In this document: in pieces, positions 53,955 to 63,265 of the stretch
How positions within the stretch are numbered: position 1 is the stretch's first letter
Layout: every line of letters starts with the position of its first letter
Source of the DNA: Agarivorans sp. TSD2052
GTDB lineage: Bacteria; Pseudomonadota; Gammaproteobacteria; Enterobacterales; Celerinatantimonadaceae
Assembly (NCBI RefSeq): GCF_023238625.1
Contig: NZ_CP096670.1
Location: 342,501-406,500 of the forward strand
DNA: 64,000 nt
Direction: 5' to 3'
Program-made: the position numbers and the translations under genes
Notes under the pieces: model-generated
Told to the model about the DNA's origin: nothing
Database searches by the model: none
The model's input: only the letters and a program-made list of their open reading frames with translations

Positions 53955-54116
53955 TGAGACGCCCCTATGACTCTAGTTGGTGGTAATACGTTTAGTGAGT
54001 GTTACCCCAGCCCTTATTGTGCAGTTTTCACCCTAAGGCCGCGCCCTGTTTTGCTTGTATATTGGCGCATTAAATCACGAATAACGCTGATTTAATGCCG
54101 CCTACTGGTAATTCAA

Positions 54117-55038
54117 TTATTCATTATAAACCACAACTCTATTTCTTCCCCTCCTTTTAGCTTGGTACATCGCTTTGTCTGAGCGAATAAGCACATATTT
54201 GCACTGTTCATCGCTGATTTCGAGTTGCGATACGCCAATGCTGATCGTTGCATTAATGACGTGGTCATCTACTTCACAAGGAGTATTATCAATACTTAGC
54301 CTTAATCTATTGGCAACATCCTGCGCTCTATGGATATCAGTATTGTTGAGAATTATACCAAACTCTTCACCGCCTATTCGGCCAAAAATATCGACTTCTC
54401 TAAGCTCTAAATGACATAACTTGGTGACGTGCTGAATGACAATATCGCCATCTTGATGGCCGAGTTTGTCATTAACGGCTTTGAAATGGTCGATATCTAA
54501 CATCAAAAAAGCGGTATCGGTTCTGTATCGTTGATAAGACTTAAGCGATAAGGACAGTTGCGCCATAAAAGCACGACGATTTAAGATCCCCCGTTAACGC
54601 GTCAGTTTCTGATAGCTCTTTTAATTTTATTTCCATGTAGTGCTTATCAGTTACATTTCTTGCTGTCCAGATGACAACTCTTTTTCCGTCATCCATCACG
54701 AAAGGTTTGATTATGCCTTCAATCCATAAATCTTGATGTTGCTCAGAGCCGAAGGGTAAATCCTGTAAGTGTTGGCTGTTGAAGTGGTATTTAACTGTTT
54801 GGCTTTGATTGCTATCGAGAGTTTTAGTGATGAATTGGTGAAATTGACTTGCCATATCGGCTGGCATGACATCAAACAGAGTGCGCCCAATGTACTCTTT
54901 ACAATCTGAACCGACCTTGTTCTCTTGGCCGCCAAACACACTCAAATATTCCCCTTGCTCTGAAAAGATAAAAACATGTTCAGGAAGAGAGTCCAAGATT
55001 CTGAAATATTGTTGGGATGATAAATTGCTATTGTTCAT
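54117..55038 (-). pseudogene. PAS-GGDEF diguanylate cyclase with frameshift
   Basis: Two minus-strand frames overlap and together make one PAS-GGDEF protein. The first part (from 55038) has a PAS domain (YFRILDSLPEHVFIFSEQGEYLSV) ending ...LSETDALTG. The second part continues ILNRRAFMAQLSLSL, then LMLDIDHFKAVNDKLGH and GGEEF. The join lies at a run of five G (plus-strand C at 54588-54592): with four the frames would be continuous, giving 306 residues. An I-site (REVD, five residues before GGEEF) is intact. Either a real one-base insertion has inactivated the gene, the tract is phase-variable, or it is a sequencing error. It could be a working gene in sister cells. Confidence 0.82.
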
Positions 55039-55379
55039 CTTTATATATCTCTAACAATGCTCGCTGTGACGGTTGTATGGCGCTCGCGATTTGACCGTGC
55101 CAAATAATGTTTATTTGTTTTCGCACAGCCTAAATTGATTAGATTGAAAACACTTGAATGTTCAGAGCAACTACTCTAATTCAGTGTAGCCATACTTTTG
55201 CGAAATAGCAGTAACAATGAGCTGAGAATGAGGGCTTGGTTGTTTATCGAGCAAGATGGTATTGAACCTATTACGATTCTGCCTAGTCGCGTTTGCGGAG
55301 CTTGAACCAAGATATATAGAAAGCGCTCTTACCCGTTCTATTGCTAACACCTACTTAACCCTGTGTACAGCACTTCAGG
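55039..55379. other. Intergenic region before the PAS-GGDEF gene
   Basis: 341 nt with the promoter of the broken PAS-GGDEF gene and the 3' end of the HTH gene at 55380. A 25-codon frame on the plus strand (55228-55305) has no good ribosome site and is not called. Nothing else is visible. Confidence 0.45.
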
Positions 55380-55805
55380 CTAGTTTTTACGCTGCTGTAG
55401 ATATTGTTTAAACAACTTATGCACACCATGTAAAAACTCGATGTCATCGGGACGAGCGCCCAACATGTCATCGACAAAGGCGATACTACTGGCTGGTACC
55501 GGAGGGGCTTTTACCATGTCTCGCTCCATTTGACTTAACGGTAATAGATAGACAATGCTTAAGTCGAGGGCGTTGGCGATTTTAAATAGGTCTAGGCTGC
55601 TGAAGCTAGCGCTACCATCTCGATCAAGTTTGTTATACAAGGCGGTTTTAGAAATACCACTCAGTTTAGCCAGCTGATTTCTATTTAACGAGCAATAGGC
55701 TAACAAACTATCAATACGCTCTATTTGCATACTCCGAAATTCACGTTCGTTTATACCTTTAAATTCAAAGGTGCCAGTAGAGATGTTCTGAGAATTATCT
55801 TCCAC
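55380..55805 (-). CDS. XRE-type helix-turn-helix regulator
   Basis: A 141-residue regulator with a Cro/C1-type HTH at about residues 30-85 (LLAYCSLNRNQLAKLSGISKTALYNKLDRDG). The C-terminal part is short and has no recognised domain. The start is GTG with GAGG 8 nt upstream. It is divergent from the PACE efflux gene (start 55905), and the 99-nt gap could hold a shared operator. Confidence 0.75.
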   Translation of the reverse strand: MEDNSQNISTGTFEFKGINEREFRSMQIERIDSLLAYCSLNRNQLAKLSGISKTALYNKLDRDGSASFSSLDLFKIANALDLSIVYLLPLSQMERDMVKAPPVPASSIAFVDDMLGARPDDIEFLHGVHKLFKQYLQQRKN

Positions 55806-55904
55806 TATGATTTCCTCAAATTAGGATTTCTAAGCTTGTTTCGTTCCAGTATAGGGAATGATTTGTTAATACAATAGCCTTATTGATGATTGTTGGAGAG
55901 ACTT

Positions 55905-56360
55905 ATGAGACAAACCGCTGATAGAGTTCGCCATGCCATCGGCTTCGAGCTAATTGGCTTGTTAGGCGCAATGCCATTGCTGAGTGTACTATTTGGTGTC
56001 GATCCAATGCATTCGGGCACGATGGGGTTGTTTTTCTCCTTGATTGCGACTGGCTGGAATTATTTCTATAACGTGTGGTTTGACCGTTATTTACAAAAGC
56101 GGCAGGGCCACGGTAATAAAACTCAGCGTCAACGTATTGCCCATGCATTAGGCTTTGAATTGGGTTTGTTAGTGACTACGATTCCACTAATGGCATGGTG
56201 GCTGGACGTTAGTTTGCTTAGTGCGCTGATTATGGACGCCGCTATGATCGTGTACTATCTGTTTTTCGCCTATCTGTACAACTTGGCTTATGACAAGCTA
56301 TTCCCTATTGTTGGCGACAGCAAGCTGAACCAAAAAGTGGTATCTTGCTCAACTCAATAA
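55905..56360 (+). CDS. PACE-family efflux transporter
   Basis: A 151-residue membrane protein with four helices arranged in two tandem BTP (bacterial transmembrane pair) repeats. The repeats are RVRHAIGFELIGLLGAMPLL and RIAHALGFELGLLVTTIPLM, each followed by NYFYNVWFDRYL or YLYNLAYDKLFP. PACE proteins such as AceI expel biocides or diamines; the substrate here is unknown. GGAGAG precedes the ATG at 55905, which is preferred to a start 15 nt upstream. The HTH gene is divergent. Confidence 0.83.
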   Translation: MRQTADRVRHAIGFELIGLLGAMPLLSVLFGVDPMHSGTMGLFFSLIATGWNYFYNVWFDRYLQKRQGHGNKTQRQRIAHALGFELGLLVTTIPLMAWWLDVSLLSALIMDAAMIVYYLFFAYLYNLAYDKLFPIVGDSKLNQKVVSCSTQ

Positions 56361-56879
56361 TCCGCTTAGTTTGGCGCGGCTATAACAAGCAATAGTTTTG
56401 GCATCGTTAATGGTTCCGTTAACGATGCCTTCTTCAAACTCTGTGCTGTTCATTGTCAATACTTCGATAAACTCATCTTCGTCACATTGGCCTGCTTGAG
56501 CTGTAAGCTGTTTGGCCACAAATAAGTATTGAATTTCATCACAAAAGCCTGGGGCGGGGTAGAGCTTACCTAAGTGGTGCCATTCGGCTGCTGCCATGTT
56601 GACTTCTTCTTGCAATTCACGCTTTGCGCAAGCCAGTATGCCTTGTTCAGATTGCTCATGGGCTTCAATGGTGCCCGCAGGTAACTCGAATAACCAATCT
56701 TTTATGGCACTGCGGTATTGGCGTTCCATAATGATATTGCCTTGCTGATCCACGGCTAAGATCACCACCGCTCCTGGGTGTTGTAAAGTGGTGATTGGCA
56801 CTTGTCGTTGATCTGGTAGTTGCTGCAGTTGACGAACGACTTCAAAGCAATGCCATTTACATAGGGTTTGTTTTTCCAC
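56349..56879 (-). CDS. Nudix hydrolase, ADP-ribose pyrophosphatase-like
   Basis: A 176-residue Nudix enzyme. The Nudix box reads GTIEAHEQSEQGILACAKRELQEE: the metal-binding REL-EE is present, but four extra residues lie between the Gly-Glu part and REL, and the final Gly is replaced by Asn (EEVNM). Substrates such as ADP-ribose or sugar nucleotides are likely by similarity (PAGTIEAHE, YPAPGFCDE). The start is GTG with GGAG 7 nt upstream. Its stop overlaps the 3' end of the convergent PACE gene by 12 nt. Confidence 0.8.
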   Translation of the reverse strand: MEKQTLCKWHCFEVVRQLQQLPDQRQVPITTLQHPGAVVILAVDQQGNIIMERQYRSAIKDWLFELPAGTIEAHEQSEQGILACAKRELQEEVNMAAAEWHHLGKLYPAPGFCDEIQYLFVAKQLTAQAGQCDEDEFIEVLTMNSTEFEEGIVNGTINDAKTIACYSRAKLSGLLS

Positions 56880-56992
56880 GATGATACTCCAAGTCTAGGC
56901 TGCTTTAGCTTACGTTAATTGTGTGAGGTTGTGGGGCTAAATTCAGTCTCACCCTAGATATTAGCCAGTTAGCTCAGTTTTCCCGTAAAACA

Positions 56993-57008
56993 CCCGCCAG
57001 TTGGCGGG
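56993..57008 (-). terminator. Terminator after the M24 peptidase gene
   Basis: CCCGCC (56993-56998) pairs with GGCGGG (57003-57008). On the minus strand TGTTTT follows, which makes a moderate intrinsic terminator separating the M24 gene from the Nudix gene. Confidence 0.7.
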
Positions 57009-57027
57009 AGCTTAAGAATCGGCGTTT

Positions 57028-58242
57028 TTAGCTAACATGGTAGGCAAAGGGATCGTCGATGCTTGGGCTAGGCTGGGTAAACCATACAGGGCCATTGGCT
57101 CCAATATAAAAGTGGTCCTCTAAGCGAACCCCAAAATGTCCAGGTATAACCAGCATCGGCTCGTTACTGAATACCATTCCTTCAGCAAGCGGAGTATTGT
57201 CGCCAGCAACGAGGTAGGGCCCTTCGTGTATATCTAAGCCACAACCGTGGCCAGTGCGATGCGGAAGGCCAGGTAAGGCGTAATCAGGACCGTAGCCGTC
57301 AGCTTCTAATGAGCGACGAGCTGCAGCGTCTACACTGGCGCAGGTTTGGCCTATTTGGGCGGCCTCAAAGGCCGCTAGTTGAGCTTGTTGTTCGGAGGTC
57401 CAAGCTTGGCGTTGTTGTTCACTCGCTTCCCCGTAGGGGTAGCTGCGAGTAATGTCTGAGTTATAACCCTGCAACAAGCAACCCGTATCAATCAGTACCC
57501 AGTCATTTTCTTGGAGAATTTGTGGCTCTTTCACGCCATGAGGAAATGAGCTAGCCAAACCAAATAATACGATGCAAAAAGACGAACCACTTGCGCCTAC
57601 CTGTTGGTGAGCCTGATTAATAAACTCGATGACTTCAGTCGTACTAATACCGGGGCGTAAAATTTTAGCGGCTGCTTTTTGCACTTCCATGGTCATGTCT
57701 TTGGCGCGTTGCATCAGAGCGATTTCGGCTGCTGATTTTTGCATGCGACAGGTTTGGGTGATCACATCGCCATTAATAAAATTTTGCTCTGGATTGGCCT
57801 TAATTAAGCCATCTACTAAGAAAAAACCTGCGCTGGGGTCTAGTGCTATATTGCCGCTTAGCTGCTGTTGATGGCATAACTGATTAAACAGCTGATAGGG
57901 GCTTTGGTGTTCTTGCCAGCCATGAAACGGGGCATCAATCAGCATAAAGTCTCTGAGAGAATTCTGTTCGAAGTGTGGTGCAATGTAATGCAATTGCCCG
58001 TTCGCGCAAAGTAATGCGCCCACCATCCGTTCACTAGCGCTCCATTTTAAGCCTGTGAAGTAATATAAATTAGTCCCCGCATTCAGATAGATAGCCGCTA
58101 TATCTTGCTGCTTCATCAATTGACAGGCTTTGTGTTGACGCTGCTGATATTCACTTACGGATATACTAGCAATATTGCTACACATGTTACTGAGCTTGGC
58201 GAGTTGCTCGCTGGCACTACTTCCACCTACACCTATGGTCAT
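57028..58242 (-). CDS. M24 metallopeptidase (Xaa-Pro aminopeptidase-like)
   Basis: A 404-residue pita-bread peptidase. The N-terminal creatinase-like domain includes IYLNAGTNLYYFTGLKW. The metal-binding residues are Asp in VLIDTGCLLQGYNSDITRSYP (two), His in HRTGHGCGLDIHEGP, Glu in FSNEPML and Glu in VRLEDHF. It probably removes N-terminal residues before proline, or is another M24 member such as a dipeptidase. AAGGAATAGCC precedes the ATG. It stands alone. Confidence 0.88.
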   Translation of the reverse strand: MTIGVGGSSASEQLAKLSNMCSNIASISVSEYQQRQHKACQLMKQQDIAAIYLNAGTNLYYFTGLKWSASERMVGALLCANGQLHYIAPHFEQNSLRDFMLIDAPFHGWQEHQSPYQLFNQLCHQQQLSGNIALDPSAGFFLVDGLIKANPEQNFINGDVITQTCRMQKSAAEIALMQRAKDMTMEVQKAAAKILRPGISTTEVIEFINQAHQQVGASGSSFCIVLFGLASSFPHGVKEPQILQENDWVLIDTGCLLQGYNSDITRSYPYGEASEQQRQAWTSEQQAQLAAFEAAQIGQTCASVDAAARRSLEADGYGPDYALPGLPHRTGHGCGLDIHEGPYLVAGDNTPLAEGMVFSNEPMLVIPGHFGVRLEDHFYIGANGPVWFTQPSPSIDDPFAYHVS

Positions 58243-58363
58243 GGCTATTCCTTGATTGCATGATTTGCTGAAATAGCAAGGCTATTCAGCGTTTGCTAGA
58301 GGTTAAGAATAAAATGACAGTAGGTAAAGTAGAAATTTAATTAGTTTCTGGTTGATTCTTTGG

Positions 58364-59533
58364 CTAACCAGATGCAGGGGCTTCAGATAGCCGATGTTGG
58401 CAAACTTTGTTACCGCCTTGGTTTTTAGCTTGGTACATGGCTTGGTCTGCGTATTTTATCAAATCGGATATATCAGGTTTATCAATACTGCTTGCTACGC
58501 CAAAGCTTGCGCTCATGAATAGCTGACCTTTTGGCGTGGGTAAACCCTGTTGGTTAAGCTGAATACGGATCCGGTTAGCCAGCATATAGGCTTGTTCTAC
58601 ATTTGCCTCATTGAGTGCAATCACAAACTCTTCTCCGCCAAAACGACCAAATAAATCACCGACTCGAAGGTTGCTTAAGGCTATGTGGGAAAAATGCATT
58701 AAGGCTTTATCGCCACTGTCATGACCGTAAAGATCGTTAATCGATTTAAACCGATCAAGGTCGATAAAGATAACCGTGACCTCTTTGCCAGAGAATTTAG
58801 CCCGCGTGGTTAGCTTAGTTAATTGCTGAATGAAGTAATTTCTGCGCATAGCGCCGGTGATGTCGTAATTGGCCAGTTGTTCCAATTGAATAATCTGCCG
58901 CCAATGCAATAAAAAAAAGAATACATAGGTTTGTAGTGCAGAACCTATGAATAAAGCGAGCGAGAGTAAGGCTGGAACCCCCAGCAGTAAACCTTGATGT
59001 TCAGGAGTGCCTTGCAGCGTAATATGCGCTCGAATGACTAAACAGCTGGCAAAAAACAGATATAGGCTAATCACTAACCATATGGCATGAGTTCGTTGTT
59101 GTCGCCAGTAGCGAAAATATAAGTAGGCACTATATAAACAGCATAAGGCGATAGACACCGAGAACACTACCGCGCGATATTTTACCGAGGGTTCTAGCAT
59201 GATGTAATAAAACATTACCATGCAATACAGTGCCAACATGGCTCCGAACACGCTTCGATTAAAACTCAACTTCAAGTAATGATGATGCCCGGCTAAGATC
59301 AGTAAGAATGAACCAACAAACAGACCGTTTTGGATAAGTAGTGTCGTTGCTGTGGCTTGTTCAAACAATAGTAGGCACAGTAAACCAAATACCTGTGCGT
59401 AGCAGGCTGCAATCCAGCAATCTAAGGCGGCTTGTTTTCCATGGAAATAGCGAATAAGAGTCAGTACCACTGCAGAAACCACAGTGACAGAAGTCATTAG
59501 AATAAAATATGTGAGTCCATCAACAAATATCAA
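58364..59533 (-). CDS. Membrane diguanylate cyclase (GGDEF)
   Basis: A 389-residue protein with about seven transmembrane helices up to residue 215, then GGDEF. The active site is GGEEF (FGRFGGEEFVIAL), with the metal-binding FIDLDRFKSIND. An inhibitory I-site, RVGD, lies five residues before. The usual DxLTGLxNR at the domain start is degenerate (DITGAMRRNYF). The start is TTG with AGG 5 nt upstream. It should make c-di-GMP in response to a membrane-sensed signal. Confidence 0.85.
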   Translation of the reverse strand: MIFVDGLTYFILMTSVTVVSAVVLTLIRYFHGKQAALDCWIAACYAQVFGLLCLLLFEQATATTLLIQNGLFVGSFLLILAGHHHYLKLSFNRSVFGAMLALYCMVMFYYIMLEPSVKYRAVVFSVSIALCCLYSAYLYFRYWRQQRTHAIWLVISLYLFFASCLVIRAHITLQGTPEHQGLLLGVPALLSLALFIGSALQTYVFFFLLHWRQIIQLEQLANYDITGAMRRNYFIQQLTKLTTRAKFSGKEVTVIFIDLDRFKSINDLYGHDSGDKALMHFSHIALSNLRVGDLFGRFGGEEFVIALNEANVEQAYMLANRIRIQLNQQGLPTPKGQLFMSASFGVASSIDKPDISDLIKYADQAMYQAKNQGGNKVCQHRLSEAPASG

Positions 59534-59686
59534 ATTAGCCTATTTCCTTATTTCTACCACCTTAGTGTAGAGGGCTGTGCCAATTTGATAAAGTGAAATA
59601 GGAAACTGCAGAGTGATTTTGTTATATAGCTAGAGTTTGGTCAATATTATAGGGCAAGAATCGGCTCACCCTTCAATATTGAAATT

Positions 59687-60952
59687 CTAGTTTAATGGTA
59701 TGAAATATAAAGTGTTTTGGTCTGTGCGTTGGGTTGCGGGAAGTGTTTTTTGGATGACCTGTTCGCCTTTGGCTGCTATGGCAAAATCGTCATCGTTAAG
59801 GACCGCCAGTTGCTTATTCGCTCTTAACCATAGCCCTTCTAGTTTATCGTGTGGATAGGGTCTTGGCATATCAACTAATAGGTCGTAAATCAGAGTTTTC
59901 TCAAGGGGTTTAATTTTGTGCGTAGATAGCGCTTGCCAGCTCATTTGTTCTAATGTTTTACCTGCAAACATCAATCCGTGTTTGGCACTGACATTTCCAC
60001 TTACATCGGTAGCTTGGCTGATATCTATTTGATAAATACGCTTGTATTTGGCTTGTTTATTACCTTGTGCTCCGGCAAACCCGCCATCACGCTCGATGAC
60101 CAAAAACTGGTTTTGCGTGAGCGCGACTATCTCAGAATTGGATAAGCCATTCGCTTGTTGTTGATACAAAAACTGCCTTGTTTTTCCACTTTCAATATCA
60201 AAACTAACCAGTCGCGTGAGTTGGTGATTGGTGATGGCTTCTTTACTTGGGTTGTACAAGGTAGATTGCATTATGCCAAACAAGGTTGTTTCATCAGGGC
60301 TAATGGCTAAGCCTTCCATGCCGCGATTAGCTCGCCGATAGGCGAATACGGCAGGCAGTTTACGCCCACCGGTGCCCGTACCAAATGGGTTGATGCGCTC
60401 TAATTCAATTCCTTCGGCGCTGTAATGCACAAGATGTGGTCCGTATTCATCACTGACCCAAAAGCTGCCATCTCTTAGGGCGACTAAACCTTCACTGTCT
60501 AAACCATAAGGGTCGGCTTTGAGCAATGACTTATCACTGGCATAAGCCACTTCGCCAGTATCGCCCATACCTTTAGGATTAGGCAGGCCCGAGATAGGCT
60601 GACCTTGTGGATCTTTAAGCAAAATCTGCTTTACTTGAATAACTTGATCATCGCGATAAGCAAATAGGCCAATGCGAGGCGTGAAGTCAGGCACAGGGAA
60701 TATTTTACCTTTTCCAGCGGGGCCTTGATATTTGGCATTAGGGCCTCGGTCGGTGAGAGCGTAGAAGTGGTCATGGAGTGTAGGGTGAGCGGTCATTGCT
60801 GAACCATAACCGCCGATCCGTATTTCAGTGCCATTTTCAAGGTTTACTAACACCTGATATGGCAATACAGCGGGTTTTATTACTTGTTTAGCTAATATTT
60901 GCGGGCTGCTTAACAGCAGCGCCGTTAAGCAGCAAATTAGTCGTGCCGTCAT
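59687..60952 (-). CDS. Exported esterase-like phytase-family protein
   Basis: A 421-residue exported beta-propeller with a signal peptide (to about residue 22, SPQILA). Typical pieces are GGYGSAMTAHP, ALTDRGPNAKY, DSEGLVALRDGSFWVSDEYGPHLVHY and NRGMEGLAISPDETTLFGI, which fit the esterase-like phytase family (PF13449-type). Activity on phosphate esters is suggested by the family name but unproven. AAGGT lies upstream of the ATG. It faces away from the chemotaxis gene. Confidence 0.8.
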   Translation of the reverse strand: MTARLICCLTALLLSSPQILAKQVIKPAVLPYQVLVNLENGTEIRIGGYGSAMTAHPTLHDHFYALTDRGPNAKYQGPAGKGKIFPVPDFTPRIGLFAYRDDQVIQVKQILLKDPQGQPISGLPNPKGMGDTGEVAYASDKSLLKADPYGLDSEGLVALRDGSFWVSDEYGPHLVHYSAEGIELERINPFGTGTGGRKLPAVFAYRRANRGMEGLAISPDETTLFGIMQSTLYNPSKEAITNHQLTRLVSFDIESGKTRQFLYQQQANGLSNSEIVALTQNQFLVIERDGGFAGAQGNKQAKYKRIYQIDISQATDVSGNVSAKHGLMFAGKTLEQMSWQALSTHKIKPLEKTLIYDLLVDMPRPYPHDKLEGLWLRANKQLAVLNDDDFAIAAKGEQVIQKTLPATQRTDQNTLYFIPLN

Positions 60953-61145
60953 GTTTTTTACCTTGCTATAATGTTTTAGAAAAAAATTATATAAACATCA
61001 GGTTAATCTTTTATTACGCTTTTATTCGCGCAAGTATTGAGTTGAAAAGCCAAATCTAATAATGGCTTAGGGCTTATTGGTGTGCGGGAACTCGCACAAT
61101 AAATACTAAAAAAGATAATCAACAAAAACCTTACTAGGATTACTA

Positions 61146-63212
61146 GTGAGCTTATTCGCGAGCTTTTGGGAAAGGAAGCAAGGCATGTTGGGAAATAAAA
61201 TCAATCAAATCTCAGTGGTTCATCGGCTATACATCGGGTTTGCGGTGCTCACCTTAGTGATCGCAATGGGAGGCGGAGGCGCTCTCCTGTTAGCCCAGCA
61301 AGTCAATACTAGTTTTTCAACCTTAACGGAGCAGAGTGCAAAAACGCAGCTGCTGGCCAACGAGGTGGGCAGCCAGGCTTTACGCGCCGGTATACAGTTA
61401 TTGAGCGTTCAAAATGCCGGAGATCTAGACAGCTTACAAGTGATTAAGGGACAAGCTGAAGTGGCGTTGCAATCATTAGATAGCAGAGTTGAAGAGCTTA
61501 GTTCACATGCCAGTGCTTACAATATTCAAGGCTTAACACAGAACTTAAGCGAAGTAGAACAGGTAGAAAATACCCTTACCTCTCAAGGGCTGCAGTTAGC
61601 AGCATTACAAACCAGTTACTTGCAGCAAGATCAAAAAGTGCGCGATGACCTTAGTCAGTTCTTGTTTCGACTTTCTGATTTAAAACGCATCGTGACTAAA
61701 GTGACCGCACCAAGCGCTGCCGATGATACTTACATCGAAGACATTCTCACCTTGGTGATGGAGCGTTTTGGACTGATGGAGTTTTTACTTTCTAATATGG
61801 TGAATACTCGAGATCCATTAAAAGTTACTGATTTAGTTAAGAAAATACAATATAACAATAAAGTGTTCAATGACGATTTTAGTTCACTGATTGATGAGGT
61901 TGAAGCATTGGCTGACCCTCAGATTGGTGAGCTAGTTGCAGAATTTAATCGTCAGGTTAACGATCCTACTGGCATTGTTGAACGCTATGTAAGTAGCCAA
62001 CAAACCATTGCTAGTATCACTCAGCTGACCGGTGAGATAAATATTCAACTGACTGAGTTGGACCAAATCGTGACAAAGATTGTTAATTTAGCTAACCAGC
62101 AAAGCGCTGAGGCTAGTGAACAAGGCCAAACACTGATAGTTAATGCCCGCTCAATCACCGCGATAGTGGTCCCATTGGTGATTATTTTTGCTATTGCCGT
62201 GGCTTATTGGCTAGCGAGTTTAATCCGTAAACCTTTGGCGCATACCCAAGGACAAATCTTACGTCTGGCAGAAGGTGATTACAGCCAAACGATGCAAGGT
62301 CAGTATAGTGGCGAATTTGCCGTATTGGTGGCGGCGATTAACCGAATGATTGAGCAAGCACGTGAAGTGTTTAGCCAAATCCAGCATGCAGCGCAGCAAC
62401 TGAGCGATGTTTCAGAGAAAAATAGTGAAGCGTCAAGTGTTGTTAAAACCAAATTAGATAAACAAACCGCTGAATTAAGCAGTGTGGCCACTGCGGTTAC
62501 CGAAATGGAGTCGGCCATTAAAGAAGTGGCCTCTAACACTGAAAGCAGCCGTGAGTTATCGATGTCGGTTGAAAGCAATATCGATATGGGACAGCGGGTG
62601 ATGAACCAAAATATCGAGATGATCGATAGTTTAGATGACGCCTTACAAAGTACATCGGGACAAGTTGATAAGCTGGCGGACGCTAGCAAACAAATTGGCT
62701 CTATTATTGAGGTGATTGACGGCATTGCCAATAAAACCAATTTACTTGCCTTAAACGCAGCGATCGAAGCTGCAAGGGCCGGTGAACAAGGCCGTGGTTT
62801 TGCGGTAGTTGCAGATGAAGTGCGTAGTTTAGCCAGTCAAACCACTCAAAGCACTGAATCAGTTCGCACCATGATTACTACCTTACAAAGCGAGTCTAGT
62901 CAGGTTTTTGATGCGATGGCGGCCAGTCGTGAGCAAATGAGTCAGTCAAAAGAGCTGGCAGAGAAATCGCGAGAATCCATTATGACCATTCGCGGTGAAA
63001 TGACACAAATGCGTGAAATGACCGACCAAATCAGTGTCGCCGCGCAAGAGCAACATCATGTCGCTAGTGAAGTAACCCGTAATGTAAACGTCATTGCTGA
63101 GGTTGCCGAAGATAACTTTGAGCAAATTGAAAAAGTGGCTCAGTCTAGCGAAGCTTTACAACAACAGGTTAATGACATCGAAACTATGTTAAAACGCTTT
63201 ATATTGAAGTAA
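61146..63212 (+). CDS. Methyl-accepting chemotaxis protein
   Basis: A 688-residue receptor. TM1 is about residues 29-50; a periplasmic helical domain of about 285 residues follows; TM2 lies near 336-358; then a HAMP domain, and a cytoplasmic coiled coil with the hairpin tip around [21 protein letters not shown] (split here by the tip) and [15 protein letters not shown]. No NWETF-type C-terminal CheR tether is present. The start is uncertain: the GTG at 61146 has AGGA 7 nt upstream; the ATG at 61185 would give a protein 13 residues shorter. Ligand unknown. Confidence 0.88.
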   Translation: MSLFASFWERKQGMLGNKINQISVVHRLYIGFAVLTLVIAMGGGGALLLAQQVNTSFSTLTEQSAKTQLLANEVGSQALRAGIQLLSVQNAGDLDSLQVIKGQAEVALQSLDSRVEELSSHASAYNIQGLTQNLSEVEQVENTLTSQGLQLAALQTSYLQQDQKVRDDLSQFLFRLSDLKRIVTKVTAPSAADDTYIEDILTLVMERFGLMEFLLSNMVNTRDPLKVTDLVKKIQYNNKVFNDDFSSLIDEVEALADPQIGELVAEFNRQVNDPTGIVERYVSSQQTIASITQLTGEINIQLTELDQIVTKIVNLANQQSAEASEQGQTLIVNARSITAIVVPLVIIFAIAVAYWLASLIRKPLAHTQGQILRLAEGDYSQTMQGQYSGEFAVLVAAINRMIEQAREVFSQIQHAAQQLSDVSEKNSEASSVVKTKLDKQTAELSSVATAVTEMESAIKEVASNTESSRELSMSVESNIDMGQRVMNQNIEMIDSLDDALQSTSGQVDKLADASKQIGSIIEVIDGIANKTNLLALNAAIEAARAGEQGRGFAVVADEVRSLASQTTQSTESVRTMITTLQSESSQVFDAMAASREQMSQSKELAEKSRESIMTIRGEMTQMREMTDQISVAAQEQHHVASEVTRNVNVIAEVAEDNFEQIEKVAQSSEALQQQVNDIETMLKRFILK

Positions 63213-63265
63213 ATTAGAGAGCCTTTTAGCTCAGTCTTTTGCGAATTTTTCGCTGAGGTTAGTTT

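Noticed and set aside
55228-55305. 25-residue ORF on the plus strand
   Set aside because: Poor ribosome site, no recognised motif, and in the upstream region of another gene.
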